Source of the DNA: Ricinus communis
Lineage: Eukaryota > Streptophyta > Magnoliopsida > Malpighiales > Euphorbiaceae
NCBI RefSeq assembly: GCF_019578655.1
Contig: NC_063261.1
Span: forward strand, 5,030,446-5,094,445
Length of the DNA: 64,000 bases
Direction: 5' to 3'
Part shown: positions 13,085-24,800 of the stretch, one piece after another
Numbering within the stretch: the first letter of the stretch is position 1
Layout: every line of letters begins with the position of its first letter
Position numbers and translations under genes: made by a program
Notes under the pieces: model-generated
What the model was told of the DNA's origin: nothing
Database searches by the model: none
The model's input: the letters and a program-made list of their open reading frames with translations, nothing else

Positions 13085-14532
13085 TGATATGCATAAAATA
13101 CACACATCTAAATGGGGTTTTTAAGATTGATTTTATGGACATTTAGATGTGAATTGGTCCCAACACTCACCCTATGCGTCTGTTTGTGTGCATTAGGTTC
13201 AAAAGAAGTCAAAGAATGATAAAGGGAAGAATTGGAGCATAATTGGACACCGAAGCTGCCGAAACAAGCTAAGTACGAGCAAGAGGAAGCTGAACATGGC
13301 CGTGTTGGTTTCAACACTAGCCGTGTTCCCAACACGTTCACTAACACGGCCGTGTTGGTGCATCAAACATCAAAGAAACAGAAGTTTTAGGGAGCACGGC
13401 CACAGAGAGTAACACGGGCATCAACACCAGCCCGTGTTGGGAACATGGCCACCAACATGGCTGTGTTGGCTGCGACAGGGGAAATTAGTTAAAAGAAAAA
13501 AGAGAGGAAAAAAGAAGAGAGAGCGGGGGAGAACGTCCCAAACCCTAACTTTTATCTCCCTAAGGGTTTTTTGAGCTGAAACCAAGGAAAAAGGAGACTT
13601 GGATCAAGGTTTCAATCGGATTCCCTTCAAAGATCAAAGATTGGGCGAGGTTCATTGATTGGTTTTCAAATCGAGCAAGAGGAACAAGAATCGATTCAAT
13701 TCGAGCAGAGAAATTGGGGCTATTTACTCTCATCCAAGGGTGTAATCGGGTTTTCTCTACCTTTACTCATTGTTGTAATTGAATTCTTGTGTATTTTGAT
13801 AATGAACATGATTAGCTAGATTGAATAAATCCATTGGGATTTCTTTACTATGTTGGCTTAGTATTATATTGTTGGATTGTTTGGGTTAGTTTTGTATTTT
13901 TTTTGCTTTCAGTATTAATAAGATAATGCATTATTCATGAGACGTTGTGAATTGTGTGTTTAGATTGCTTTGTGTGATTGAGAAGTCCATTTGGCAATTG
14001 GAATTTTGAATAGCAAGAACTGTTTAATAATCGCTTAGAGATAAGGATAATTAACTAGCCAGATTAAGAATTAACAAAGCTTAAAAGAGGCGGATTAAAG
14101 CTTAATGCTAATTTAAGAATCAATCGTTAGGAAGAGATTCCAACTTTAGGTTATTAGATTTAAGAATTCGATTATCTCGAGAGAGAAACCAAATTCGGTT
14201 AAGAATTCTTCCACGGGTAGCATAATTAGACGCACCAATCCTTTATCTTTTGTTTGATTGCCAACTAGTTTAGGTTCCCTTTGGGTTTGCTCTCTTGCCT
14301 TGGTTATTTTAGTTATCAATTACTCTTACATCTCCCTTAGAACTTAGCTTGTAGCTATTAGTTAGTTTAGAAATTATTCATCACTAATTTTAGGTTAATA
14401 TAACAAAGAACAAAGGAGTAACTCTGGGCTTTCACTTTCTCGAGGAATACGACCTTGATACTCGCCATTAGTGCTAGACTGCATCGATAGGTACACTGCC
14501 TTAGATTGTAGCTGCACAGATAGCACACATCA
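13085..14532 (+). mobile_element. Solo LTR, Athila-like, inserted in satellite
   Basis: Begins TGATATGCAT and ends CACACATCA, flanked by a perfect GCAAC duplication at 13080-13084 and 14533-14537. The 3' part ('gaccttgatactcgcc', then 'gctagactgcatcgatagg') is shared with the LTRs of the Athila-like element at 25654-38298 and, in reverse, with 61913-63353. This identifies it as the same superfamily and gives the orientation. No internal region remains, so it is a product of LTR-LTR recombination. A GC-rich block at 13290-13480 contains repeated CACGGCCGTGTT-like palindromes. No gene is supported in it. Confidence 0.88.
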
Positions 14533-15370
14533 GCAACGCTGTAAGAGTGGTATATTTATGAGTATGAGAAAACATGCCCGTAAAAGGGGTATATTTGTCA
14601 ATATCGTAAGAGGGGTATATTTGTGAAAATGAGAAAACAACCCCGTAAAAGAGGTAGATTTTTTAATACTTGAAAACAATCTTATAAGAGGGGTGTATTT
14701 GTTAATATTAGAACACAATCCCATAAAAGGAGTTTATTTATGAGTATGAGAAAATAAGCCCAAAAAAGTGGAATATTTGTTAATATTAGAAAATAATACC
14801 GTAAGTAGGGTATATAAGTATGAGAAAATAACCCTATAAGCGGGATATATTCGTGAGTATGAGAAAACAAGCCCGTAAGACGGGTATCTTTGTTAATATT
14901 AGAAGACAACACCGTAAGAGGGGTATATTTGTGAGTATGAGAAAACAAGCCCGTAAAATGGGTATATTTGTCAATATCATAAAACAACCCCGTAAGAAGG
15001 GTATATTTGTAATAAAAAAATAATCCCGTAAAAGGGCTATATTTTTTAATATGGAAAACAACCCCGTAAGAGGGGTATATTTATAAATACTAGAATATAA
15101 CACCATAAGAGGGGTATATTTGTGAGCATGAGAAAATAAGACCGTAAAAGGTAATATTTATCAATATTAGAAAACAACATCGTAAGAGGGGTATACAAGT
15201 ATAACAAAATAACCCCGTAAGAGGGTATATTCATCAATATGAAAAAACAGCCTCGTAATAAGGGTATGTTTGTCAATATTATAAGGGAACGCCGTAAGAG
15301 GAGTATATTCGTAAGTACAAGAAAACAAGCTCGTAAAAGGGGTATATTTGTTAATATAAGAAAAACAACC
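14533..15370. repeat. 39-bp satellite array, block 4
   Basis: Array continuation between two LTR insertions, about 21 monomers, including two short 'gtatataagtatgag'-type landmark monomers near 14811 and 15192. The last five bases (CAACC, 15366-15370) are the target-site duplication of the following gypsy element. Confidence 0.93.
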
Positions 15371-16076
15371 TGTTATGAACCTATATGAATAGATTATACA
15401 AACCCCTTTTCAATTACGAACCCATATAACACTAACATACAAACCCTATAGCCAGTATCAAATCCTAGGATCAACTCTAAATCAGATTATGAATGATCAA
15501 TTAGGAATTAGAACTTAAAGAAAATCAAGCCTTTAAGCCCTAATCCTAGCACGCCACAAAGATGGATCAAATCTTTGATAAGTGTTAAATGCATTCAAAA
15601 GAATACAAAAATTCAAGCAAGGTTGAATAAACATACATCAATTTAATTATTATCCCCCAATCAATTCGGCTAGGGTTTGTTTTTGTAGACTAAAACAAAA
15701 CCCTAGAAGACGACTTAAACATGAAAAGACTAAAATATTCCTTCACTAAACAAAGTTCATTCTATTTTTAAGTTCATGGGCCATGGATTTCGGCCTTGCC
15801 TTGTTCTCTTTGGATTTGAACCTTAATAAGATTGTATAAGGTCTAATCTTGATGCTTTCTAATGGCTGTGGACCTTGGACCTTCAAATGGTCTTTCTTTG
15901 TTGGCCCATGCTTAGAAGAAGCCATTTAAGGCTTGTTGTAGCTTCTTGGCTCTAGATCTTGTTATTGGACCTTGTGCAAGTCCAACCCATCATTGACAAT
16001 CCTAGCCTTCCTTGTTTGTTGGTCCTTTTCATCAAGCCTATTATCTTTATGCTTTAGGCTTGATCTATCCATAACA
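15371..16076 (-). repeat. 3' LTR of gypsy-1 (706 bp)
   Basis: Starts TGTTATGAAC at the satellite junction and ends CCATAACA next to the polypurine tract. It matches 24801-25471 over most of its length but holds extra sequence in the first ~80 bp, accounting for 706 versus 671 bp. It is recognisably related to the 717-bp LTR of gypsy-2, for instance in the segment with 'cacgccacaa' and in the tail-coding part. Confidence 0.92.
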
Positions 16077-16090
16077 TTCCCCCCCTTCAT
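16077..16090 (-). promoter_or_regulatory. Polypurine tract of gypsy-1
   Basis: The plus strand reads TTCCCCCCCTTCAT directly after the inner LTR end, so the minus strand is ATGAAGGGGGGGAA abutting the 3' LTR. This is the expected place and composition for plus-strand DNA priming in an LTR retrotransposon and confirms the minus orientation. Confidence 0.8.
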
Positions 16091-17340
16091 TAGGATGATT
16101 CGTGCTCGAATCAAGCTCAATCTCATCACCTACATAAAAAGGAGTTAAATCAGCCACATTGAATGTACCACTTACTTTATACTCACTTGTAAATCGATCT
16201 TGTAGGCATTATCATTAATTCGTTTCACCACTTGAAATGGACCAGCACCCCTTGGACTCAACTTTGACTTCCTTTGATTTGGAAACCTTTCTTTTTGAAA
16301 ATGAACCTAAACCCAATCACCAGGCTTGAACACAACCAACCGTCTCCCCTTGTTCACTCTTTCGGTTTTCCTTGTGTTTTGCTTCTCAATCCTTTCCTTC
16401 ACTTGCTTGTGCAGGGTCTTTACCCAATCTGCCTTAGAAACACCATCATCACTCACAAGATTGTTATTAGTAAAAGGAATTATATCAATAGGAGTCAAAG
16501 GATTAAAACCATAGATAATCTAAAATGGTGAAGTATGTGTAGTGCTATGAACAGCCCTATTATATGAAAACTCAACATATGGTAATAAATCCTCCTAAGA
16601 CTTAAGATTCCTAGAAATCAAAGCACGAAGCAACTGTACCAAGTTCTACTAACTACCTTAGTTTGGCCATCTGTTTGAGGATGACAAGTAGTAGTAAACA
16701 GCAACTTAGTACCAAATTTAGCCCAAAGAACACGCCAAAAATGACCCCAAAACTTCACATCTCTATCACTAACAATAGTTCTAAGTATACCATGCAAACA
16801 CACAACTTCCTAAAAGAACAAATCAACAATATGACATGCATTATATGTTTTATGACAAGGAATGAAATGAGCCATCTTACTGAAACGATCCACAACAACA
16901 AAAATGCTATTTTTACCTTTCCTAGTTCTAGGCAATCCAAGCACAAAATCCATAGATTAGTCAGCCCATGGCATTTTAGGAATAGGTAAAGGTGCATACA
17001 AACTATGGGGTTTTAATTTAGACTTAGCCTGCATGCAAACAACACATTTGCTACAAACATTTTGAACATTGCATTTCAGACCAGGCCAAAAGAAATGATC
17101 ATATAGAATAGAATAAGTCTTATCAACCCTAAAGTGACCTATCAAAAACCACCCCCATGTGCCTCATTAATCAACAACACATGCAAAGAACAGTGAGGCA
17201 TACACAACCTGTTCTTTTTAAATAAATACCCATCAAAGACATAAAAGGCATCAAATGCATTCCCATCAACACAAGTACTATACACTTTACCAAAATCAGC
17301 ATCATCTATATACAACTCTTTTATATACTCAAAACCCAAT
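16091..17340 (-). pseudogene. gypsy-1 integrase (broken)
   Basis: Minus-strand pieces encode a His2-Cys2 zinc-binding region (about 16957-17145, with CSKCVVCMQAKSKL preceded by GHFRVDKTYS), integrase core fragments (about 16618-16803, with '[16 protein letters not shown]' and '[11 protein letters not shown]') and a C-terminal part ending in 'FKPGDWV' (16307-16498). These lie in different frames with intervening stops, so no integrase can be made. The catalytic Asp of the 'SDRD' segment is present. The order after RNase H is that of Ty3/gypsy elements. Confidence 0.85.
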
Positions 17341-17775
17341 AACTTAGAATTAAGAGTATTAAGAATGTATACCTTCGCGAAAGTGCATCAACAACCACAT
17401 TATCCTTATCTTGTACTTGATCATATATGGAAATGTTTCTATGAATTCTATCCACTTTGCATGTCTTCTATTCAGCTTGTCTTGCCCTTTTAGATGCTTC
17501 AAGGATTCATGATCCTTATGTATAACAAACTCTTTTGGCCACAAGTAATGCTGCAATGTTTGAAGTGCATGAACTAAAACAAATAACTCCTTGTCGTATG
17601 TAGGATAGTTCAAGGCTGCTCCATTTAATTTCTCACTAAAGAAACATATAGGCTGCCCCTCTTGCATCAAAACAGCCCCAATTCCAATACCACTAGCATC
17701 ACATTCAATCTTAAAAGTCTTATCAAAGTTAGGCAAAACTAGCAAAGGTGCATTGCATAATTTATCCTTAAGCAA
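17341..17775 (-). pseudogene. gypsy-1 RNase H domain
   Basis: An open stretch with the RNase H-like signature '[18 protein letters not shown]', then '[22 protein letters not shown]' split across the usual spacing, and '[12 protein letters not shown]'. The family expects a threonine-aspartate (HTDH) where this copy has HKDH; the metal-binding Asp is retained. It lies directly downstream of RT and upstream of integrase. It is part of a broken polyprotein. Confidence 0.88.
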
Positions 17776-18176
17776 ATTAAAAGCATGTTCTTATTCATCA
17801 CCCCGATGGAATATAACATTCTTTTTTACTAGTTCATTCAAGAGTGCAGTAATGGTGGTAAAGTCCTTAATAAACTTCCTGTAAAAATTAGCCAAACCAT
17901 AAGAACTCCTCACTTGACTCACATAGGTAGGTTTCGGCCATTCTTGAATAGCCTTTACCTTTTCACTATCCACCTCCACACCATGCATACCAACAATAAA
18001 ACCAAGAAAATTGATGCTATCTAAACAAAAAATACACTTCTTAAGATTAGCATAAAGCTTCTCTTTTCGAAGAACATCTAAAACAGCCCTAACATGCATG
18101 ACATGTTCATTTAATGACCTAGAATAAATCAAAATATCATCAAAGTATACAACCAAATATTTACCAAGAAACTCAC
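17776..18176 (-). pseudogene. gypsy-1 reverse transcriptase, C-terminal half
   Basis: Minus-strand frame with the RT catalytic motif [11 protein letters not shown] near 18120-18156 and the following thumb-like region ('[20 protein letters not shown]'). The reading stops at 18176, where a 2.8-kb solo LTR was inserted. The N-terminal half resumes at 20945. The 5-bp sequence CTCAC at 18172-18176 is the left target-site duplication of that insertion (CTCAT on the right). Confidence 0.9.
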
Positions 18177-18401
18177 TATAATACTTGAAATTTTCTTTTT
18201 AAGAATAATAATAATATTAATAATAACTAATAATGAGTTTTTATTTAATTTAATTTAGTTTTATTTTGAGTAATTGAATTGGAATGATTTAAAATAGAAT
18301 TTCAATGCCAGATAAAAATAAAGGAGATTTATTTTCTATATCTAATTAGTTTGATTTTTAAAAAAATTAATTAAGTGAATTTCTTAGGGGATAAATTATA
18401 T

Positions 18402-18436
<35 letters not shown>

Positions 18437-20944
18437 ACTCAAATTTTTCTCAATAGGAGCATATGAATTAAATATTATATTTGAAAGTTATAAAAGAAAT
18501 AGTCATATTTTTATAAAAAAATTTATTGGGGAATGGCAAATTTTAATTAGTAAATGGTTTTGGACTAAATTGAAAAGATAGTCAACCAATTGATTATTTA
18601 AGTTAATTAAGTGTTAGGATTAATTTGGTAATTAGTTATGAAATAAGGGCTAAAAGTTTAATTTTTTAATATGGGGTTTAAAATGAGAATTTTTAAGATT
18701 GGTATTTTTTGTAAGTAGACATGGCGGTGAGGGCATTTTAGTAATTTCACCATTAAAAGCAAGGGTAATTAAATAACTTTCTATTTTCAATAATTATAAT
18801 TTTAGCACAAATTAAGTAGTTAGGGGCTTAATTGAAATACCACAGAAAAGTTGGAGGGTTAAACAAGAATTTTGCAGGGGGAAATTATTAGTAATTAAAA
18901 AGAATGAGGGACTAAATGATTATTGAGCAAAAATTGAGGGACCAATTAGTGATAGAGAAAAGAAAGAAAAGAAAAGAGAAACCGGGGAAGAAGAAGAAGA
19001 GGGACAGGCGAAGAGCTTGCGGGCTGCCGTCCATGGCAGGTAGAGGAGGAAGGAGTCGGAGGTGCGTCGGAGCTAGTTGGCGAGTGCAGCGGTAGTGATG
19101 GCAGTAGCTGCGAGCGATAGGGGCAGAGAAGAGCGTAAGGAATGGCAGTAGCTATTCGGCACCGTTCATGGCGTGTCCGACAGTGCCAGCAGCTACTTGC
19201 GGTGGCGATCGACTAGTCGGAGAGTGGGCTTCCTTTTAGGAGCATCGGTGATGTAAATGGTGATCGGAGGAGAGAGTTCCGGCGAAATGAAGGCAGTTCG
19301 GATTTCTCGCTTTTCCAGCTGGTGCCGTTGAGCTGAAGCTTTACAATGGCACTAGTTTTTCAGCGATCAAACTCCATTTGAAAATCGACGGCCAAGATCG
19401 TCCGTGAATTTTTTCGAGTTTGTAGGCACGCTCGAATCGTTGATCGGACTCTGGTGGCTAAAGGCGAGTCGGCTAATTGATCAAGCGTCTCAGTAATTCT
19501 CTAGCCTGTTGATTTTAGAGATTGTTGATAAAAAATTATTTGATTAATTAAAATTTATGTGAGGATTATTTATTAAAATAATGGTAGGTCGGACCGTCTG
19601 CCAATAATTGTGATCTGTGATGAGTTGCAGAGTTGGAAAAAATGATGTAGTTTTAGTGGCCCGACTCTCGTTAATTAATTGTTGAATATTATAAGTGTTT
19701 TTGGCAGGTCCTAGACTCGTTATATGGGGGTAAACGTCCGTGTTTTAATGAATTTTAACGAGTTTTCTGTAGAATTTCCGAATCAAAATTCTTAGACAGT
19801 CAGTTCTAGGAGTCTAGGTCTAGGGTTATTTATTAAATGTTTTACTTTTATTGATTGAATTGTTCCTGTGATTAGATAATCCGTCACCCGAGGCTTAGGA
19901 GCAGAGCAAGGAGATTGTCAGGACTGTGAGTTAAAGTCATATATCTGCTATACCTGTGTCATGCTAAGTTATATATGGCAATTCTGATTTATTGAATTAA
20001 AGATTTGAATAATTTATTTATGTACTATTCCTACCATTTTCTACATCATTGTATTGTAATGGCATGCTGACTCGGGATGAGATGGCAGTAGAACATGCCA
20101 CCTAATGGGTTGCATCAGGACTGTGTGCGTACCGGTATGAATCTGAGACATGTAGTAAAAGGATAATTTGGAACTTGCCCTGGTCGAGTTCAACTCTCTA
20201 GGCTGGGTAGAGTGTGTTTGCCAGAGTAAAGGTCCCTAGTTGAGCATTGCTCTTTAGGCACTGGCTTTATTGGAAATCAAGTGATTAGACTGTACTTAAG
20301 GACCCTGGTCGAGCTTCGCTCTCTGGGCGCCAGTCTTGTTGGAGTGAGAGAGCCGAACGGCTAAGGATGTTAGTGTTGGGATTACGGTTCTGTTGAGGTA
20401 CTTGTCCCGTAGCATGTAAAATTTATTTTGTAGAAGCATGACATGACACGCGTTTTTACATGACTTAGTGTTTTATTTTAATTAAACGAATATTTTATTG
20501 AAGTGGTTGTATTCATTTTTGGATATATGATTTTAACTCACTCTCAAGACTGACGGTCTCAATTTAACTGTTTTTTAGGTGTTTGTTAGTTTCCTGCAAT
20601 TATTTTTCTCTAGCAGCCCGACTTCCTTCATCTTTGGGTTTAATGTAAATGATTTTAATGGTATGTTTGACTTTTAAAATTCTAGATTCTCTACTATAGA
20701 AGTTTCAGAACTTATCATTTTGTAATTGCATGTAAATTTAGGTCTTACCTATTTATGCTAGTAGACCGAATTAAATATGTAGTATCTGATGGTTAAAAAT
20801 TTATTATAGAATATTGCTGATGGATAGAATCCAGATTATACCTTGATTGAGTTAGTGAATTGTCAGGCTTACTACGAAATTTGGTGGCCTTAAGCCTACT
20901 CTTTCTCTAGTGTCGGTCACGAGCCCATGGATCAGGTCGTGACA
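18177..20944 (+). mobile_element. Solo LTR (2.8 kb) nested in the RT of gypsy-1
   Basis: The plus strand ends GGTCGTGACA, the reverse complement of the start of 327-2549, and begins TATAATAC, probably a mutated TGTAACAC. Flanks are CTCAC (18172-18176) and CTCAT (20945-20949), a 4/5 duplication. Removing it restores the gypsy-1 RT frame neighbourhood. It holds an AT-rich first third with a (TA)n run (18410-18433), a GC-rich centre near 18990-19200, then segments such as 'ctggtcgagcttcgctctc' shared in reverse with 960-1180. It has no coding domains. The Tekay/Del-like family and the orientation are inferred. Confidence 0.83.
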
Positions 20945-21316
20945 CTCATGCAAGACATGATTCATTAATCTTATGAAAGTACTAGGTGCATTTGTAAGTC
21001 CAAAAGGCATGACTAACCACTCAAACAACCCATACTTGATCTTAAATGTTGTTTTTCATTCATCACCTGATTTCATTTTAATTTGATGGTATCCACTATG
21101 CAAATCAATCTTAGTAAACACACATGCACCATGCGACTCATTAAGCATATCATCTAACCTAGGAATAGGATGACGATACTTTACCGTTATTTTATTGATT
21201 GCACGGCAGTTCATACACATTCTCCATGTTTCATATTTCTTGGGTACCAAAATCACTGGAACCGCACATGGAGTCAAGCTTTCTCTCACATACCCTTTTG
21301 AGATCAGCTCATCGAC
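20945..21316 (-). pseudogene. gypsy-1 reverse transcriptase, N-terminal half
   Basis: Minus-strand frame with '[18 protein letters not shown]', '[19 protein letters not shown]' and '[19 protein letters not shown]', the fingers and palm region of a Ty3/gypsy RT including the first catalytic Asp. It runs into the nested LTR at 20944. The same residues occur in gypsy-2 with few changes, showing that the two elements belong to one lineage. Confidence 0.9.
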
Positions 21317-22380
21317 TTATCTTTGAAGCTCCTTTGTCTCCTCTGGATTACTTCTATAGGCTGGTCTATTTGGTGTGGCAGTCCCTGGCACAAAGTCTAT
21401 TTGATGTTCTATTCCTCTTTTAGGTGGTAAACCACTCGACATCTCCTTAGGAAACACATCATCAAACTCTTGCAACAAATCAACAAACTTTCTTGGCAAG
21501 GCAAGATCAAGTGCATTAGTAGTGTTCAAACAAACATCTTTACAAGTAATCAAGAACACTACTCTATTAGTATGCAACGCATGCCTAATATCACTTTCCC
21601 TAGCCAAGAAACTACCCTTTTTCATCTTGGATTTCTCACTAGGCTCAATGCCACTATCCTTACCACTTTTAGGTGGTACAAGTATGTTCTTTGCATTTTC
21701 AGCCTCCACTCTCTCTTTTTCAATCTTACATTGATCATCATACACTTCCTTGGGAGAAAGAGGTGTTAGGGTAACTTTCCTCCCATCTTTCATAAATGAA
21801 TACCTATTAAGAAAGCCATCATATGAGAATTTCTTATCAAATTGTCATGGTCTACCTAACAGGATATATCTAGCATGCATTGGTACTACATCATATAGCA
21901 CCTCATCACCATATCTACCAATTTGGAATAACACTATAACCTATTTATTTACTTCCATTTCACCACAATTATTTAACCAAAGCAATCTATAAGCTCTAGG
22001 ATGAGGAATCAATTTCAAACCCAATTTTTCAAACATAGACACACTAGCAATATTTGTGCAACTACCACTATCAATAATGAGGTTGGAAGTCTTATCTTGT
22101 ACATGGAATCTAGTCTAAAATATATTGTCCCTTTGTTGCTCCATATCATCTTCATCCTTCATATGTGTATTAAGTGTACGTCTTGCCACTAAGAGCTCTC
22201 CTTTCATGGGCCCTTTAATGCCATCATCACTACTCTCTTGCTCTTCTGGTATCTCTTCCCCTTCACTCTCATCTTTAGTCTCAATATCTCCATAATCTGA
22301 AACAATTGTCCTTCTGTTTGGACATTAAGATACAATGTGTCCGCTATCCATGCACTTAAAACACTTAATGTCTCGGTTTC
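21317..22380 (-). pseudogene. gypsy-1 zinc knuckle, protease and linker
   Basis: From about 22370 the minus strand encodes a CCHC knuckle (KCFKCMDSGHIVS, stop, CPN), a negatively charged stretch, and a retropepsin-like centre 'LIIDSGSCTNIAS' near 22040-22090 containing the Asp-Ser-Gly catalytic triplet. A conserved downstream region follows ('YRLLWLNNCGEM', 'GRYGDEVLYDVVPMHA') and then a linker (21317-21793) leading to RT. Several in-frame stops interrupt it, so this copy is dead. Confidence 0.85.
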
Positions 22381-23571
22381 TTTACTTATGTGGCTCGATC
22401 TTATAGGTTCTCCTTGGATCATCCACTCATTTTTGCTTGGTATCCTGCAAAACAAACTTGTTAGCATCAAATTTACCTCCTTTGGTGTCATTGCTCCAGT
22501 TTGGTTTAGTATTGGAATTAGTTCCCCAATTCGGTTTTGAACCCGAATTTAAAGACTAATTCAGTTTAGACTCTCCCTTTGTTGTCCATCTCATTTTGAG
22601 TTGTCTTTTCACCTTTATAGCAAGGTGTACCATCTCATCAATCTCCACATAATTTTGTAACTCAACACGATCAACAGTCTCCTTATTTGTGCTCCTAAGA
22701 AAACGTGACATTGTGACCTCCATCTCCTCCTATAAATCTAATCTAGCCATCAACATCTCCATCTCCTTGAAATAATCCTCTATGCTTTTTGTACCTTGTC
22801 TCAAGTATTGGAGTTTTTGGTACAACTCCCTTTGGTGATGCACAAGTACAAACCTCCTCTTCATGACAAACTTAAGAGCCACCCAACTATTGATAGGCTC
22901 TTCCCCATTTCTTCTCACACTACTACCATCTGGTCATACCATAAATTGCATATTCTATAAAATGGCTAACCACTAACTTCAGTTGCTTCTCATCAGAAAA
23001 ATTATAGCAATCAAATATGAGATCTACCCTTTTCTCCCACTCTAGATAGGCTTCAAGGTCAGTTCTACCAGGAAAGTTCAGAATAATAAATTAGATGCTA
23101 CCTAAAATTCGGTCCACATTATCATTGTTGTCTCATTCCTATTATAATTGCCTCTTTATATACCAAAAGTAGAGTTTCTTCTAGCACCTATGTCCACACC
23201 AAACTCATCATACTCCTGATCAAAGTACTCATTATGTCGTATGTGTTGGGCTGCCCATGATTGTGTACACTTAAATTTTGTGCATTCACACCTACATTTG
23301 GTGCTTCAGCCCTAAGATCTTGCCTATTCCCCATGTTTTTATTCAATGCCGCAAATTGTTCAAGTAAAGCTCTTTGATTAGCTTCTAAAGTTCTAGTCAT
23401 ATCATCTTTAATTTTCCTAGTTTTATTGTGCAACTCCACCTCTAATCTTTCCATTCGGTCATTAAGGTTTACAATGTTTCTTTGTGTCCTCTTATTAACT
23501 TGCATTTGTGCTAATGGAATACCATCATGTGTTATTCTGGTCTCATCATGAGCATTAGAATCGGATGACAT
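22381..23571 (-). pseudogene. gypsy-1 gag (broken)
   Basis: A plausible start is the Met at 23571 (MSSDSNAHDE), giving a coiled-coil-like N-terminal region (about 23188-23571) rich in Glu, Lys and Leu. Past frameshifts, the capsid-type segment at 22730-22918 ('INSWVALKFVMKRRFV' and 'YQKLQYLRQGTKSIEDYF') matches the retrotransposon gag domain. It precedes the zinc knuckle as expected. It cannot give a full protein. Confidence 0.82.
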
Positions 23572-24787
23572 ACCTGCAACAAGGGTTAGAAAATACAAGA
23601 AAATATAAATTTAATGGACCTCACACACACTCCCTTACGTGTTTGCTCTCAAAAATGAAGGTGGTCACTTGTGTTTCACATAAACAATAAATACACTCCC
23701 AGGTTAACCTCCCACCAATCAAGCTTGTTTTCAAATATTCTGATTAAATCAAATAACACCACATAAAGTCTAATCACAGTCATTGTAACATATACTAGAA
23801 TCAAAATTCAAACACTTAATTGAGGTAAACCTGTATATATTGAAAAAGTTGCAAGTGTGTGGTGTGCTTGAAAGAAAATCATAAGTCAATGAATAAAAAC
23901 TCAAAGGGAAGTAAAGGACAAGTGAAAGAAAACAACTAGATGCAAAAATTAATGTTTAAGGAAACAAGAAAAAAGTAAGAAGTAACATGACCAACAATGA
24001 AAAAGACATAAAAACTACTTGTAATACCTTCAAACGCCTAGAAAACAACTAAAGAACAAAGGACATATGAAGAACAAACCCAAAACAGCTCAAAGATAAA
24101 AGAAAAGTATTACCAAAAACATAAAAGTAGCCAAAAATCCTAGTAAATGATGGAATTTGACTTGGAGAGGGTGGGGCTAGTGATCCAAAGGATAATGGTG
24201 TATCAACAATGATAGATTAGTTTGGCAATCAATTGCAACAAAAAAATTCATTCTAGGATTGGGTATGTCTTATGTGTGCTGAATTACTTGAATTTCTGCC
24301 CAAGGACACTTGTAAGAGAGAAACAAGATAAAAAGGGATAATAATTAGGTTTTGAATGATTAAATCTGACTTGAATGGAATATATATGGTGTTAATCCCT
24401 TTCAAATTCGTATTCTCTAATTATATCTCTTAAAACAGCCTCAATATCAATCTAAATCCCCTTTAGATTAGGAAATCCAAGTCCTAACCTGATTTCCCAA
24501 CTAATAACCCCTTAAGAATAGGAGTTCCCTTGATTTTAGCCTAGAAACACTCCACTTAACTTGCACAAATGAAAATCAGCATCAAACACCCACAAATTCA
24601 GATTCAACAATAAGAGCTTCAAGAGAACGAACAAGATATCAGAACATGTTCAAGATTTCAGATTTCTCTTTTTCTTTTCTTTTCCTTTCTTTCATAGAAA
24701 CTAAAATCTGAAATTCAATGAATAAGAACAACAAATTAATGAAAGAATATGAAAATAAAGATAAGCAATATGATTTAAAGAGCCCAA
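23572..24787 (-). other. gypsy-1 untranslated leader
   Basis: About 1.2 kb between the primer-binding site and gag with no coding signature. It is A-rich on the plus strand (T-rich on the minus strand) with pyrimidine tracts near 24660-24690. Its position and the similar leader in gypsy-2 (50823-51817) mark it as the packaging and leader region. Nothing else was seen in it. Confidence 0.7.
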
Positions 24788-24799
24788 ATCTGATGCCGA
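24788..24799 (-). promoter_or_regulatory. gypsy-1 primer-binding site (decayed, initiator tRNA-Met type)
   Basis: The minus strand directly after the 5' LTR reads TTCGGCATCAGATTTGG. This resembles the intact TGGTATCAGAGC site of gypsy-2 with a few substitutions. The position, two bases from the LTR end, supports the assignment. Confidence 0.65.
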
Positions 24800-24800
24800 A

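Noticed and set aside
4161..13107. Many long minus-strand ORFs rich in SHTHKYTPLTGLF-like text
   Set aside because: These are reading frames through the 39-bp satellite. Their repeat length and composition follow from the 13-codon unit, and there is no start, splice or domain evidence for a gene.
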